Positions 1 through 8,927 of a stretch of 64,000 bases of DNA are shown here, in pieces. The notes below the pieces were generated by a model. It was not told where the DNA came from, did no database searches, and saw nothing but the letters and a program-made list of their open reading frames with translations. Positions within the stretch are counted from its first letter, which is position 1. Each line of letters starts with the position of its first letter. The position numbers and the translations under genes are program-made. The stretch is from Butyrivibrio hungatei NK4A153 (GTDB taxonomy: Bacteria > Bacillota > Clostridia > Lachnospirales > Lachnospiraceae): the NCBI RefSeq assembly GCF_000424465.1, contig NZ_AUJY01000012.1, positions 124,001-188,000 of the forward strand, in the 5' to 3' direction.

Positions 1-1
1 A

Positions 2-424
2 AAAGAGAAATATAATAAAAAGATCACCAACCTCAAATATGTAACTGAAGTTGATACATACAGTACGGCATTTGAGGGACTGGCATCTGAAGTTCTTGAT
101 GTTATATGCATATATGCTGATGCAAGGCGCGATTTTGAAGACAGGTGGCGCAGTAAATACGGAAGACCTTTTAATATCTGGGATGAAACGGCTGTTATCG
201 GCGTCACAAGCGGAATTTATAATGATACCGTTTGCGTCAGCAAGACAGCGACTGTAATGGATGAATCGTTAAAGGAAGCCATTCAGCAGGCATTTATAAA
301 TATCGGTAACACAGAGGAAGGCAAGAAAGTATTGTCTTTTTACAAACATGAAGGATATGTGGCGGCGGATCCTGAAGATTATGAGCCGATAAGAGCTGCC
401 AGAGAAGTAAATAATTTAAAATAA
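2..424 (+). CDS. PhnD-like phosphate/phosphonate ABC transporter substrate-binding protein, C-terminal part
   Basis: The reading frame is open from the left edge to a TAA at 422-424, giving about 140 residues with no start in the window. The segment reads as the second lobe of a type 2 periplasmic binding protein of the PhnD family. It has a stretch on threonine and tyrosine residues (VDTYSTAFEGLASE), then a conserved IGVTSGIYNDTV strand. The end (KVLSFYKHEGYVAADPEDY) resembles the 'GY' segment near the C-terminus of PhnD proteins. Such lipoproteins capture phosphate, phosphite or phosphonate outside the membrane for an ABC importer. The permease and ATPase genes are not in the window, so the substrate cannot be judged. 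A hairpin follows the gene. Confidence 0.6.
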   Translation, partial: KEKYNKKITNLKYVTEVDTYSTAFEGLASEVLDVICIYADARRDFEDRWRSKYGRPFNIWDETAVIGVTSGIYNDTVCVSKTATVMDESLKEAIQQAFINIGNTEEGKKVLSFYKHEGYVAADPEDYEPIRAAREVNNLK

Positions 425-433
425 TAATTATAA

Positions 434-472
434 GACGCCATAGGCACGGGAAGGATAAGTGTCTGTGGCGTT
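434..472 (+). terminator. Hairpin after the PhnD-like gene, possible terminator
   Basis: The arms ACGCCA (435-440) and TGGCGT (466-471) are complementary, and further pairs lie inside them. No run of T follows, so intrinsic termination would be weak. Confidence 0.35.
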
Positions 473-474
473 AA

Positions 475-505
475 TTGACATTTGGGAGGCGAAAAGGCAT
501 ACTAT
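475..505 (+). promoter_or_regulatory. Putative sigma-A promoter for map-metG
   Basis: A perfect -35 TTGACA (475-480) is followed by CATACT (498-503, 17-nt spacer) or TACTAT (500-505, 19-nt spacer). It lies about 40 nt before the map start. Confidence 0.45.
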
Positions 506-540
506 ATTTGTTAAATTAAGAAGAGGTAAGAAGGCATAGA

Positions 541-1416
541 ATGTATAAAAGACTAGAAAGAAACGATCCGTGTTGGTGCGGAAGCGGCAAAAAATATAAA
601 GCATGTCACGCCGCATTTGATGATAAGCTTATTGCACTTGAACATAAAGGTTTCAGGATTCCTTCCAGAGACCTGTTAAAAACTGAAAAAGATATTGAAG
701 GAATAAAAAAGAGTGCGGTCATAAATATGGCTGTACTTGATGAGATCGGTGATAAGATACGTGCAGGAATGACAACTCAGGAAATCGACGACATCGTATA
801 TAAAACAACCACTAAGATGGGAGGAATACCGGCTGATCTTAATTACGAGGGATTCCCTAAGAGCGTATGCACTTCAATAAATGAAGAAGTTTGCCATGGA
901 ATCCCGTCTGAGGATGTGATCTTGCAGGACGGAGATATAATAAATGTCGATTGTTCAACAATTCTTGACGGATATTACTCTGATTCTTCGCGAATGTTTT
1001 GCATAGGAAATGTATCCCCGGAAAAGAAGAGACTTGTCGATGTTACAAAAGAGTGCCTTGAAGTGGGCCTCAAAGCGGTAATTCCATGGACTCCTATCGG
1101 AGATATGGGACACGCCGTACATCAGCATGCTCTTGATAACGGATATACTGTCGTAAAAGAGATTGGCGGACATGGTTGCGGAAATGGTTTCCACGAGGAA
1201 CCTTTTGTAAGTTATGTCAGCAAACCGGGGACTGGAATGATAATGGTTCCCGGTATGGTATTTACGATAGAGCCTATGGTGAACATGGGAACAGATGAGA
1301 TCTTTTGTGATGAAGAAAACGAGTGGACAGTTTATACAGCAGACTTAAAGCCTTCGGCACAGTGGGAAGTGGAACTTCTTGTGACCGAAACGGGATATGA
1401 GTTGCTCTGTTGGTAA
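541..1416 (+). CDS. map: Methionine aminopeptidase, type I, with N-terminal SEC-C zinc motif
   Basis: This enzyme removes the initiator methionine from nascent proteins in the cytoplasm. Residues 8-23 form a SEC-C motif (CWCGSGKKYKACH), with C11, C13, C22 and H23 as predicted zinc ligands. The rest is the pita-bread peptidase fold: CHGIPS histidine, INVDCS and YSDSSRM aspartates, GGHGCGNGFHEEP histidine, FTIEPM and WEVELL glutamates. These are the five metal ligands plus the substrate histidine of type I enzymes. The length of 291 residues fits the SEC-C-extended form of Firmicutes. An AGAGGTAAG-like ribosome binding site precedes the ATG. metG starts 23 nt downstream, so the two are probably cotranscribed. 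Confidence 0.93.
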   Translation: MYKRLERNDPCWCGSGKKYKACHAAFDDKLIALEHKGFRIPSRDLLKTEKDIEGIKKSAVINMAVLDEIGDKIRAGMTTQEIDDIVYKTTTKMGGIPADLNYEGFPKSVCTSINEEVCHGIPSEDVILQDGDIINVDCSTILDGYYSDSSRMFCIGNVSPEKKRLVDVTKECLEVGLKAVIPWTPIGDMGHAVHQHALDNGYTVVKEIGGHGCGNGFHEEPFVSYVSKPGTGMIMVPGMVFTIEPMVNMGTDEIFCDEENEWTVYTADLKPSAQWEVELLVTETGYELLCW

Positions 1417-1439
1417 TATATCAGGAAGGAATGGATAGA

Positions 1440-3473
1440 ATGCAGAATAAGGGAAAGTACTATATAACTACAGCAATCGCGTATACATCGGGTAAGCCTC
1501 ATATCGGAAACAGTTATGAGATCGTTCTTGCAGATGCTATAGCAAGATATAAGAGAAGAGACGGATTTGACGTGCATTTTCAGACAGGATCTGATGAGCA
1601 CGGTCAGAAGATAGAGACAAGAGCTATCGAAGCAGGATGCAATTCTCCTAAAGAGTTCGTTGACGGAGTTTCAGATACTATCAAAGGACTTTGGAACCTC
1701 ATGGATACATCTTATGACAGATTTATCCGTACAACAGACGAAGACCACGTTAAGCAGGTTCAGAAGATCTTTAAGAGATTCTACGATCAGGGAGATATCT
1801 ATAAGGGATCTTACAAGGGAATGTACTGTACAGAGTGTGAGGCCTTCTATACAGAGGGACAGCTCGTTGACGGTAAGTGTCCCGAGTGTGGCGGCGAAGT
1901 TCATCCTGCAGAGGAAGAAGCATACTTCTTCAAAATGAGCAAATATGCTGACAGACTTATTGAGCATATCAACACACATCCTGAATTCATTCAGCCTGTT
2001 TCCAGAAAGAATGAGATGATGAACAACTTCCTTCTTCCCGGACTTCAGGATCTGTGCGTATCAAGAACATCATTTAAGTGGGGAATTCCCGTAGACTTTG
2101 ATGATAAGCATGTTGTATATGTGTGGCTTGATGCACTTTCAAACTATATAACAGGTATCGGATACGATGCAGAGGGCAACAGCTCAGAAGAGTACAAGAA
2201 GTGGTGGCCCGCTGATCTTCATCTTATCGGAAAAGATATTATTCGCTTCCATACAATTTATTGGCCTATTTTCCTTATGGCACTCGGAGAGCCTCTTCCT
2301 AAGCAGATTTTTGGCCATCCATGGCTCTTGCAGGGCGGCGAGAAGATGAGCAAGTCAAAAGGAAACGTTATCTACGCCGATGACCTTGTAAGCTTATTCG
2401 GAGTCGATCCCGTAAGATACTTCGTCCTTCATGAGATGCCTTTTGAAAACGACGGTGTTATCACATGGGACCTTCTCGTTGAGAGATTTAATTCAGACCT
2501 CGCAAACACGCTCGGTAACCTTGTAAACCGTACTATCGCAATGAGTAACAAATATCTTGGCGGAGTATTGGCCGATAAGGGTGTGAAAGAGGCTGTTGAC
2601 GATGACCTTAAGGCAGTTGTTACAGGCTGCTACGATAAGGTTGAAGCAAAGATGGACGAGCTTCGTGTTGCAGATGCACTTACAGAGATCTTTACACTCT
2701 TTAAGAGATGCAACAAATATATAGATGAGACTGAGCCTTGGATCCTCGGAAAGGATGAGAGCAAGAAGGACAGACTTTCAACTGTTCTTTATAACCTTGT
2801 TGAGGCTATCTCAATCGGTGCGGCTCTCCTTGATCCGTTTATGCCTGAGACTGCTGCTAAGATCAAGAAGCAGATCAATGCGGCTGACAGAGATTTTGAT
2901 ACTCTTAATAAGTTCGGATTGTACAAGAACGGAACAAAGGTTTCAGAGAATCCTGAAATGCTTTTTGCCCGCAAGGATCTCAAGGATGTTCTTGAGAAAG
3001 CTGCAGAGATAACAAAGAAGCAGAAGGCTGAGTATGAAGAAGCTCAGAGAAAGGCTGCAGAGAACCTTGCAAAAGCAGGTCTTGCTCCCGCTCCTGCAAA
3101 AACAGCAGGTGATGCTGACGAAGCAGTTATCGATATCCCTGCAAAGGATGAGATTACATACGAACAGTTCGGAGCTATGCAGTTCCAGGTTGGCGAGATC
3201 ATAAAGTGTGAGGCGGTTGCAAAATCCAAAAAGCTTCTTTGCTCACAGGTTAAGATCGGAAGCCAGGTAAAGCAGATTGTATCAGGTATCAGAAAGTATT
3301 ATTCTCCTGAGGAGATGGTGGGCAAGAAGGTAATGGTACTTGTGAATCTTAAGCCCGCAAAGCTTGCAGGCGTTATGTCGGAAGGAATGCTCCTTTGTGC
3401 GGAGGATGCGGAAGGCAATCTTGCACTTATGACACCTGAAAAAACAATGCCTTCGGGAGCAGAAATCTGTTGA
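1440..3473 (+). CDS. metG: Methionyl-tRNA synthetase with C-terminal tRNA-binding domain
   Basis: This class I synthetase charges tRNA-Met. It has the HIGH-type signature KPHIGNSY (about residue 19), a zinc knuckle pair (CTECEAF and CPECGG), and the KMSKSKGNV loop near residue 302. A linker rich in Ala, Glu and Lys then leads to an EMAP/Trbp111-like tRNA-binding domain from about residue 574 (FQVGEIIKCEAV). The ATG at 1440 is preferred because AGGAAGG at 1423-1429 lies 10 nt before it; the in-frame ATG at 1431 touches that site. The length of 677 residues is normal for this form. No T-box leader is present, and the gene appears to ride on the map transcript. Confidence 0.95.
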   Translation: MQNKGKYYITTAIAYTSGKPHIGNSYEIVLADAIARYKRRDGFDVHFQTGSDEHGQKIETRAIEAGCNSPKEFVDGVSDTIKGLWNLMDTSYDRFIRTTDEDHVKQVQKIFKRFYDQGDIYKGSYKGMYCTECEAFYTEGQLVDGKCPECGGEVHPAEEEAYFFKMSKYADRLIEHINTHPEFIQPVSRKNEMMNNFLLPGLQDLCVSRTSFKWGIPVDFDDKHVVYVWLDALSNYITGIGYDAEGNSSEEYKKWWPADLHLIGKDIIRFHTIYWPIFLMALGEPLPKQIFGHPWLLQGGEKMSKSKGNVIYADDLVSLFGVDPVRYFVLHEMPFENDGVITWDLLVERFNSDLANTLGNLVNRTIAMSNKYLGGVLADKGVKEAVDDDLKAVVTGCYDKVEAKMDELRVADALTEIFTLFKRCNKYIDETEPWILGKDESKKDRLSTVLYNLVEAISIGAALLDPFMPETAAKIKKQINAADRDFDTLNKFGLYKNGTKVSENPEMLFARKDLKDVLEKAAEITKKQKAEYEEAQRKAAENLAKAGLAPAPAKTAGDADEAVIDIPAKDEITYEQFGAMQFQVGEIIKCEAVAKSKKLLCSQVKIGSQVKQIVSGIRKYYSPEEMVGKKVMVLVNLKPAKLAGVMSEGMLLCAEDAEGNLALMTPEKTMPSGAEIC

Positions 3474-3581
3474 TAATTTAATAGGGATTCGTGTTATCAT
3501 ATATATATGATATAGGTGTTTAATAATCGGAAATTCGCATATCATAAAATGTAAAACCACACACGTTGGGAGGGATTTCTT

Positions 3582-4529
3582 ATGGTACGTAAAGAGGAAC
3601 TGACTTACAAATCACGTGACAGACAGACCATGCTTAACGCAGTAAGATGGATTCCCGAGGGACAGCCGATTGCAATTCTCCAGGTTATTCACGGGATGCA
3701 GGAATATACCGACCGCTATGATGAATATGCCCGTTTTATGGCAGAGAACGGCATAATGGTTATAGGTAATGATAATCTGGGCCATGGTAAGTCGGTTAAT
3801 CCACCCGGCAGTATTTACGGATATTTTTGTAAGAATGATCCCGCAACGGTTTTGGTGCGCGATGCGCATAGATTAAAGAAGATGACACAGGAAGAATTTC
3901 CGGGAGTTCCGGTATTTATCCTTGGTCACAGCTTTGGTTCATTTATAGCCAGAGAGTATATGACACGATACGGAACAGGAATAAAAGGTGCGATAATCCA
4001 GGGAACAGCGTACACTACAAGAGGTACACTCGGTGCGATGAATTTCTGGGTATCCCTGTTGCAGTTCTTTTTCGGTGAAAAGCATCGCTCGAAGATGATC
4101 AATGATATGGCCTTCAAGGGATATCTGAGGAAGATTGAGAAACCTGCCACACCTTTTGACTGGTTATCACATAACGAAGAGAGTATAAAAAAATATATCG
4201 CAGATCCTGCGTGCAACTTTATTTTTACACTTAATGGATTTAAGACAATGGCTGAGCTGTTAAAGAGAATACAGGATGAGGACAGGATGGAAGATATTCC
4301 GAAAACTCTTCCCGTGCTTATAACCGGCGGAAGCGAAGATCCTGTGTGTGGCTACGGAGAGGCACTCAAGAGACTTTACGATATTTACAGGCTTCAATTA
4401 CAGATGAAGAATGTTGATATAAAGATTTATGACGGATTCCGCCATGAACTTCAACAGGAAATCGGAAGAGAAAAAGTATTTGCAGATCAGCTGGATTGGA
4501 TCAAGAAAGTGTTGAGCAGTGATAATTGA
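3582..4529 (+). CDS. Alpha/beta hydrolase, monoglyceride lipase/lysophospholipase-like
   Basis: The 315-residue protein has a cap-domain alpha/beta hydrolase layout of the serine aminopeptidase S33/Hydrolase_4 type. It shows an early oxyanion HGMQEY motif, the nucleophile elbow GHSFGS near residue 115, an aspartate in TGGSEDPVCG, and the catalytic histidine in DGFRHEL near residue 284. These proteins are often annotated as lysophospholipases, but the true substrate is not visible. There is no signal peptide, so it acts in the cytoplasm. TTGGGAGGG precedes the ATG. The last codons overlap the next gene by 11 nt, suggesting translational coupling to the GNAT gene. Confidence 0.8.
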   Translation: MVRKEELTYKSRDRQTMLNAVRWIPEGQPIAILQVIHGMQEYTDRYDEYARFMAENGIMVIGNDNLGHGKSVNPPGSIYGYFCKNDPATVLVRDAHRLKKMTQEEFPGVPVFILGHSFGSFIAREYMTRYGTGIKGAIIQGTAYTTRGTLGAMNFWVSLLQFFFGEKHRSKMINDMAFKGYLRKIEKPATPFDWLSHNEESIKKYIADPACNFIFTLNGFKTMAELLKRIQDEDRMEDIPKTLPVLITGGSEDPVCGYGEALKRLYDIYRLQLQMKNVDIKIYDGFRHELQQEIGREKVFADQLDWIKKVLSSDN

Positions 4530-4998
4530 TACATCAAAAGTGATCGTTAGATGTGCATACAATTCTGATTGGGAAGGGGCGATGAAACTTGCGTGGGAAA
4601 CTTTCGCCAAGTTTGACGCCCCTGATTATTCAGTAGAGGGTATAGGTAATTTTCGTAACTTTGTGACGGATGAGAATCTTCACAAGATGTTTGTAGCAGG
4701 GCATTATCAGTTGTTTGTTGCGGTATATGGCAATAAATGCCTGGGAATGCTCACAATAAGGGAAAAATCACACATATCGCTATTGTTTGTTGATGGGGAC
4801 TACCATTACAATGGAATTGGTAGTGCCCTTATTAAATTTGTTTCTGATTATGTTTTGACTGAAGAGGGGATAGACAAACTCACAGTCAATGCATCACCGT
4901 ATGCGATCGATTTTTATCACAGACTGGGATTTAGAGACACGCATAAAGAGACGGTTGCCGACGGAATAAAATTCACACCGATGGAATTGAGGTTATGA
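4519..4998 (+). CDS. GNAT family N-acetyltransferase
   Basis: The 159-residue protein has the acetyl-CoA-binding core of GNAT enzymes. A beta-4 strand (HISLLFVDGDYH) is followed by a Q/RxxGxG-like loop (NGIGSALIKFV) and a C-terminal NASPYAIDFYHRLGF motif. Substrate is unknown. The predicted GTG start overlaps the end of the hydrolase gene; another GTG at 4540 is possible because neither has a strong ribosome binding site. The next gene begins 3 nt after the stop, so this is the middle of a tight cluster. Confidence 0.8.
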   Translation: MIIDTSKVIVRCAYNSDWEGAMKLAWETFAKFDAPDYSVEGIGNFRNFVTDENLHKMFVAGHYQLFVAVYGNKCLGMLTIREKSHISLLFVDGDYHYNGIGSALIKFVSDYVLTEEGIDKLTVNASPYAIDFYHRLGFRDTHKETVADGIKFTPMELRL

Positions 4999-5001
4999 AA
5001 A

Positions 5002-5814
5002 ATGGGAAAATTTTTTAGTTTAGACAGCCCTTTTGTGGCTGGACTTACAAGACTTGCCGATGTTATGTGGCTCAACATATTGACACTGTTATTTGCTGTT
5101 CCGCTTATGATCGAGCAGGTAATGATCTTGGGACCGGCTGTTTCACCGCTTATGACAGAGGGTGGACAGTTTAGTTATGATGTTTTTGTAGCAGCGGTAA
5201 TGTGGTCGTGGATAATAGGAATTCCGTTGTCTGCAATATGTGGCCCTGCATGCACTGCTATGCATTACGTTCTTTTGAAGATGGTCAGAGAAGAAGACAG
5301 CTATGTGACGAAGACATTCTTTAAATCGTTCAAGGAAAACTTTAAACAGGGAATAGTTCTTCAGGTTATAAAGTTTTTTGTGGGCGGAATGCTTATTCTT
5401 GATTTCCTTATCCTCAGAAGCAGAGGTGGATTCTACAGATATGTTGTGTTTGCAATGTTCGTCTTTTTGTATATGGTGGGACTTTATGTTTTCCCGCTCC
5501 AGTCAAAATTTGAAAACACTATTGTGAAGACGATAAAGAATGCATTCATATTGACGATAATCGCGCTTCCAAGATCTTTGGGAATGGCGTTTGTTTCGCT
5601 TCTTCCGATTCTTCTTGCTTATTTCTTTGACATGAAATTTATTCCCATTTATGTACTTGTGGGAATAGCGGGCCCTGCGTATCTTTGTGCGGTTCTTTAT
5701 AATCCTACTTTCAAGAGATTCGAGCCCAAAGAAGAAGAGGTTTCCGAAGAAGAGGAGATGAATGCCGCTATCAGAAAACTTGACGAGCTTGATGAAGAAG
5801 AAAAAGGTGAATAA
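5002..5814 (+). CDS. DUF624 (YesL-like) integral membrane protein
   Basis: The 270-residue protein has an N-terminal MGKFFSLDSPF segment followed by about five or six hydrophobic helices, and a strongly acidic cytoplasmic tail (KEEEVSEEEEMNAA). The N-terminal motif 'F..ls.l.dlm.LN.L.lL..iP' is typical of DUF624/YesL proteins, which in Firmicutes often sit beside carbohydrate ABC transporter genes. The gene just downstream encodes a sugar-import ATPase, which fits that association. Biochemical role is unknown. AAAATGGG follows the previous stop directly. Confidence 0.75.
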   Translation: MGKFFSLDSPFVAGLTRLADVMWLNILTLLFAVPLMIEQVMILGPAVSPLMTEGGQFSYDVFVAAVMWSWIIGIPLSAICGPACTAMHYVLLKMVREEDSYVTKTFFKSFKENFKQGIVLQVIKFFVGGMLILDFLILRSRGGFYRYVVFAMFVFLYMVGLYVFPLQSKFENTIVKTIKNAFILTIIALPRSLGMAFVSLLPILLAYFFDMKFIPIYVLVGIAGPAYLCAVLYNPTFKRFEPKEEEVSEEEEMNAAIRKLDELDEEEKGE

Positions 5815-5891
5815 TTAGCAAGTTGCATATGGATTTTTAAAATTATTCGTCAACATTACGGAATTGGAAATGTATTTTGAGGTCAATGAGC

Positions 5892-5905
5892 ACATTGGCC
5901 AATGT
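5892..5905. promoter_or_regulatory. Perfect 14-bp palindrome upstream of the sugar ABC ATPase gene
   Basis: The sequence ACATTGGCCAATGT is a perfect palindrome about 104 nt before the ATG at 6009. It is followed directly by the AT-rich stretch ATTATAAAA, which could hold a -10 element. This is a candidate operator for a dimeric repressor; its regulator is unknown. Confidence 0.4.
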
Positions 5906-6008
5906 ATTATAAAAATTTTGTGAAATTAGTGAATAGTAAATAAAGTGAGCCAAAGCTATACTAAGTTCTATCATAAGCTATGTAATGAATTAGGAGGAAT
6001 TTAAGGTT

Positions 6009-7118
6009 ATGGCAAGTTTATCACTTGAGAATGTATGCAAAGTATATCCCAACAAGTTTGAAGCTGTTAAAAACTTCAACCTTCAGATTGAGGATAAAGA
6101 ATTTATTATTTTCGTAGGACCTTCAGGATGCGGAAAGTCAACAACTCTTCGTATGATTGCAGGACTTGAGGATATCACATCAGGTACTCTTAAGATCGGT
6201 GACAGAGTAGTTAATGATGTAGAGCCCAAGGACAGAGATATTGCGATGGTATTCCAGAACTACGCTCTGTATCCTCATATGACAGTATATGATAACATGG
6301 CATTCGGACTTAAGCTCAGAAAGGTTCCGAAGCCTGAAATAGATAAGATGGTTAAAGAGGCAGCTAAGATCCTTGATCTTGACAAACTCCTTGATCGTAA
6401 GCCTAAGGCTCTTTCCGGTGGACAGAGACAGCGTGTTGCTATGGGACGTGCTATCGTTCGTAATCCTAAGGTATTCCTTATGGACGAGCCTCTTTCAAAC
6501 CTTGATGCTAAGCTCCGTGTACAGATGAGAACAGAGATCGCTAAGCTTCACCAGAGACTTGGCACAACAATCATCTACGTTACACATGACCAGACAGAGG
6601 CTATGACTCTTGGTACAAGAATCGTAGTTATGAAGGACGGTCTCATTCAGCAGGTTGACACACCTCAGAACCTCTATGAGAAGCCCGCTAACCTCTTCGT
6701 TGCAGGATTCATGGGATCACCTCAGATGAACTTCATCGATGCTGAAGTTGTAGTTTCAGGTGACACAGCAAGCCTCAGAGTAGCAGATCAGCTTATTGAG
6801 CTTCCTCCTGCAAAGGCTAAGAAGGTTATCGAGGGTGGTTACGCAGGAAAGACTGTAACATTCGGTATCCGTCCTGAGGATGTTGATGATTCAGAGGTAG
6901 TTGTTAGCACATCTAAGGCTGTATTTGAGTCAACAATCAACGTATACGAGCTTCTTGGTGCAGAAGTTTATCTGTACTTTGATCTTGATCAGTTCCCTAT
7001 CACTGCAAGAGTTGATTCTCGTACAACAGCAAGACCCGGCGACAAGGTTAAGTTCGCATTTGATGTTGAGAAGATTCACATCTTCGACAAAGAGACAGAA
7101 GAGACAATCACAAACTAA
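6009..7118 (+). CDS. msmK: Sugar ABC transporter ATP-binding protein, MsmK/UgpC type
   Basis: This ATPase energises carbohydrate uptake and in Firmicutes is often shared by several sugar ABC importers. The Walker A loop is GPSGCGKSTT (residues 37-46), the Q-loop is in MVFQNYALYPHM, the ABC signature is LSGGQRQRVAMGRA, and Walker B is VFLMDEPLSNLDAKL. The H-loop is in YVTHDQTEAM. Residues after about 235 form the TOBE/MalK regulatory domain (GFMGSPQMNF, FGIRPEDVDD). The 369-residue length is typical. It stands alone without permease genes, consistent with a shared ATPase serving transporters elsewhere. AGGAGG lies at 5992-5997. Confidence 0.93.
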   Translation: MASLSLENVCKVYPNKFEAVKNFNLQIEDKEFIIFVGPSGCGKSTTLRMIAGLEDITSGTLKIGDRVVNDVEPKDRDIAMVFQNYALYPHMTVYDNMAFGLKLRKVPKPEIDKMVKEAAKILDLDKLLDRKPKALSGGQRQRVAMGRAIVRNPKVFLMDEPLSNLDAKLRVQMRTEIAKLHQRLGTTIIYVTHDQTEAMTLGTRIVVMKDGLIQQVDTPQNLYEKPANLFVAGFMGSPQMNFIDAEVVVSGDTASLRVADQLIELPPAKAKKVIEGGYAGKTVTFGIRPEDVDDSEVVVSTSKAVFESTINVYELLGAEVYLYFDLDQFPITARVDSRTTARPGDKVKFAFDVEKIHIFDKETEETITN

Positions 7119-7136
7119 TATTGTGAATATACTATT

Positions 7137-7166
7137 AAGGAGCCGTGCAAACGCATGGCTCCTTTT
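7137..7166 (+). terminator. Intrinsic terminator after the msmK gene
   Basis: AAGGAGCC (7137-7144) pairs with GGCTCCTT (7157-7164), followed by a short T-rich end. Confidence 0.75.
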
Positions 7167-7205
7167 GTGATATACTTAAGGTAGTTTCTTTTGAAAGGAG
7201 AAAGC

Positions 7206-8294
7206 ATGATTTCAACGCAGACGATAAAAGGAAGTATAAGTGAACTTGGAGCTATAACCAAAGTAGAATTATGTGTTATGGATCTGGGTGGAGAAGTTGT
7301 GGCGTCTACAAGTGATCTTGGATTTTCCGATATTTCTATAATTACAAGTTTTGCTTCATCACCCGTGGATTCACAGGTGATAGGTGACATCCATCTTTTT
7401 AAGGTTATGGACGATGGAGATCCCTTGTATATTCTACTTTCAAAAGGCGACAATGAGCAGGCATATATGGTGGGAAAGATTGCGGTGAGCCAGCTTCAGG
7501 CTCTTGTTCTTGCCTACAAAGAAAGATTTGACAGGAATAATTTTTTCCAGAATCTGCTTCTTGATAATATGCTGATGATTGATGTGTATAACAGGGCAAG
7601 GAAGCTCAAGATTGAAGTGACGGCTCCCAGAACTATAATCCTGGTTGAAACGGGACGAACAAAAGATAACAGCGCAAGAGAGCTTTTGTCCAGCATGTTT
7701 TCGTCTACGTCAGGTGACTATGTAACGGCAGTTGATGAGAACAGCATTATCATAGTAAAGTCACTTGGAAAAAATGAGTCATATGATGACATAAACCGCG
7801 TGGCAACAACAATAGTGGATATGATGAATACAGAGGCCCTTTTAAATGTAAGAGTTGCGTACGGAACCATAGTTGAAGAGATACGCGATCTCAGTAAATC
7901 ATTCAAAGAAGCAAAGATGGCGCTCGAAGTCGGAAGAATCTTCAATGCCGAGTGCAGGGCAAACGGATATAATACGCTCGGAATAGGAAGACTTATATAT
8001 CAGCTTCCCGAGAGCCTTTGTAAGATGTTTATAGATGAGATTTTTGAGGATAAGGAAGTACCCAGTAATCTGGATGAAGAGACTTTGAATACTATTTCGA
8101 AGTTTTTTGATAATAACCTCAATGTGTCTGAGACTTCAAGACAGCTTTTTGTTCATAGAAACACTCTTGTGTACAGGATTGAGAAGCTTGAAAAGAGCTG
8201 TGGACTTGATGTGAGAAAATTCGATGATGCGCTTACCTTCAAGATCGCACTCATGGTCCTTAATTACATGAAATATCTTAAGGAAAGAGAATAA
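7206..8294 (+). CDS. CdaR/PucR-type transcriptional regulator
   Basis: The 362-residue protein ends in a PucR-type helix-turn-helix (NVSETSRQLFVHRNTLVYRIEKL, residues about 300-323). The preceding central GGDEF-like region (AKMALEVGRIFN) is typical of the CdaR/PucR family. The N-terminal third is a variable sensory part. CdaR members regulate sugar-acid or carbohydrate use. Its position directly after the sugar ATPase gene suggests a link to sugar uptake, but that is inference. The ATG at 7206 is chosen because GAAAGGAG ends 5 nt upstream. The gene is convergent with the SRP RNA, and the two ends almost touch. Confidence 0.75.
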   Translation: MISTQTIKGSISELGAITKVELCVMDLGGEVVASTSDLGFSDISIITSFASSPVDSQVIGDIHLFKVMDDGDPLYILLSKGDNEQAYMVGKIAVSQLQALVLAYKERFDRNNFFQNLLLDNMLMIDVYNRARKLKIEVTAPRTIILVETGRTKDNSARELLSSMFSSTSGDYVTAVDENSIIIVKSLGKNESYDDINRVATTIVDMMNTEALLNVRVAYGTIVEEIRDLSKSFKEAKMALEVGRIFNAECRANGYNTLGIGRLIYQLPESLCKMFIDEIFEDKEVPSNLDEETLNTISKFFDNNLNVSETSRQLFVHRNTLVYRIEKLEKSCGLDVRKFDDALTFKIALMVLNYMKYLKERE

Positions 8295-8297
8295 AAG

Positions 8298-8481
8298 AAA
8301 GCGGTCCTGTGAGGGATACATGCACGTTGACTTCCGACGCAGCGCAGGCAACCTTACAACACATGAAAGGTTCTGCTTAGTGCTGCTTCGTTCCCGACCT
8401 GACACGGTTCGCAGATTTTCATTGCATAAGACCCACGCTTGTACAAAAGGACTGCTACATGCACCCTTCACAAGACCGCTT
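8298..8481 (-). ncRNA. ffs: Signal recognition particle RNA (large, roughly 185-nt form)
   Basis: Read on the minus strand, this RNA contains the invariant SRP hairpin GTCAGGTCGGGAACGAAGCA, with a GGAA tetraloop closed by CG/CG pairs and the asymmetric A-rich loop that binds Ffh. The termini AAGCGGTCTTGTGA and TCACAGGACCGCTT pair almost perfectly, so both ends are defined to within a few bases. The length of about 184 nt exceeds the roughly 114-nt E. coli 4.5S form, so extra 5'/3' helices are present, as in other Firmicutes. A near-consensus promoter lies directly upstream. The 3' end runs into CTTTTATT. Confidence 0.93.
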
Positions 8482-8486
8482 TGATT

Positions 8487-8515
8487 ACTATACTTTTTTT
8501 TGACCGTAATGTCAA
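8487..8515 (-). promoter_or_regulatory. Strong sigma-A promoter of the SRP RNA gene
   Basis: On the minus strand TTGACA (8515-8510) is followed by exactly 17 nt and then TATAGT (8492-8487). The expected start point, about 6 nt further on, coincides with the 5' end of the SRP RNA stem. Confidence 0.88.
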
Positions 8516-8519
8516 TTTG

Positions 8520-8927
8520 TTATTGCTGGATAAGATCCTTAAGGGTGTAGCTGTCGATGTATTTGTTTACGACTTCGTCCAGTCCTTTCCAGAAGTTAAC
8601 AGAATTGCATGAATCGGTTCTGGGGCACATAACCCCGTTTTCATATGCGACGCATTCAACGGGCGTGAGATTTCCTTCAACTGTTCTGAGTACGTCACCG
8701 ATATTATATTCCTCGGAGGGCTTGGAAAGACGGTATCCGCCGTTACTTCCACGCATGCTGTTGAGGTATCCTGCTCTATTTAAGGTCGAAACAATTTGTT
8801 CAAGATATTTTACAGGTATGTTTTGTCTCTGAGAAATGTCTTTAAGTGAAATGAAATTGTCGTTACCGAAGCTGGCAAGATCTATCATTACTCTCAAAGC
8901 GTATCTTCCCTTTGTGGATATTCGCAT
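8520..8927 (-). CDS. Rrf2 family transcriptional regulator, IscR-like
   Basis: The 135-residue protein starts with the hallmark MRISTKGRYALRVMIDLA winged-helix segment of Rrf2 regulators, followed by ISLKDISQRQNIPVKYLEQI and the wing MRGSNGGYRLSKP. Three cysteines (VECVAYENGVMCPRTDSC) lie where IscR binds a [2Fe-2S] cluster. They have C-X8-C-X5-C spacing, wider than the C-X5-C-X5-C of E. coli IscR. It could therefore be an iron-sulfur or cysteine-metabolism sensor. No isc/suf/nif genes are adjacent, so targets are unknown. The start is upstream of a G-rich AAAGGGG site. Confidence 0.88.
   Translation of the reverse strand: MRISTKGRYALRVMIDLASFGNDNFISLKDISQRQNIPVKYLEQIVSTLNRAGYLNSMRGSNGGYRLSKPSEEYNIGDVLRTVEGNLTPVECVAYENGVMCPRTDSCNSVNFWKGLDEVVNKYIDSYTLKDLIQQ

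Noticed and set aside
3495..3512. 18-bp palindrome TATCATATATATATGATA
   Set aside because: It is almost pure alternating AT, so chance is likely; no other support.
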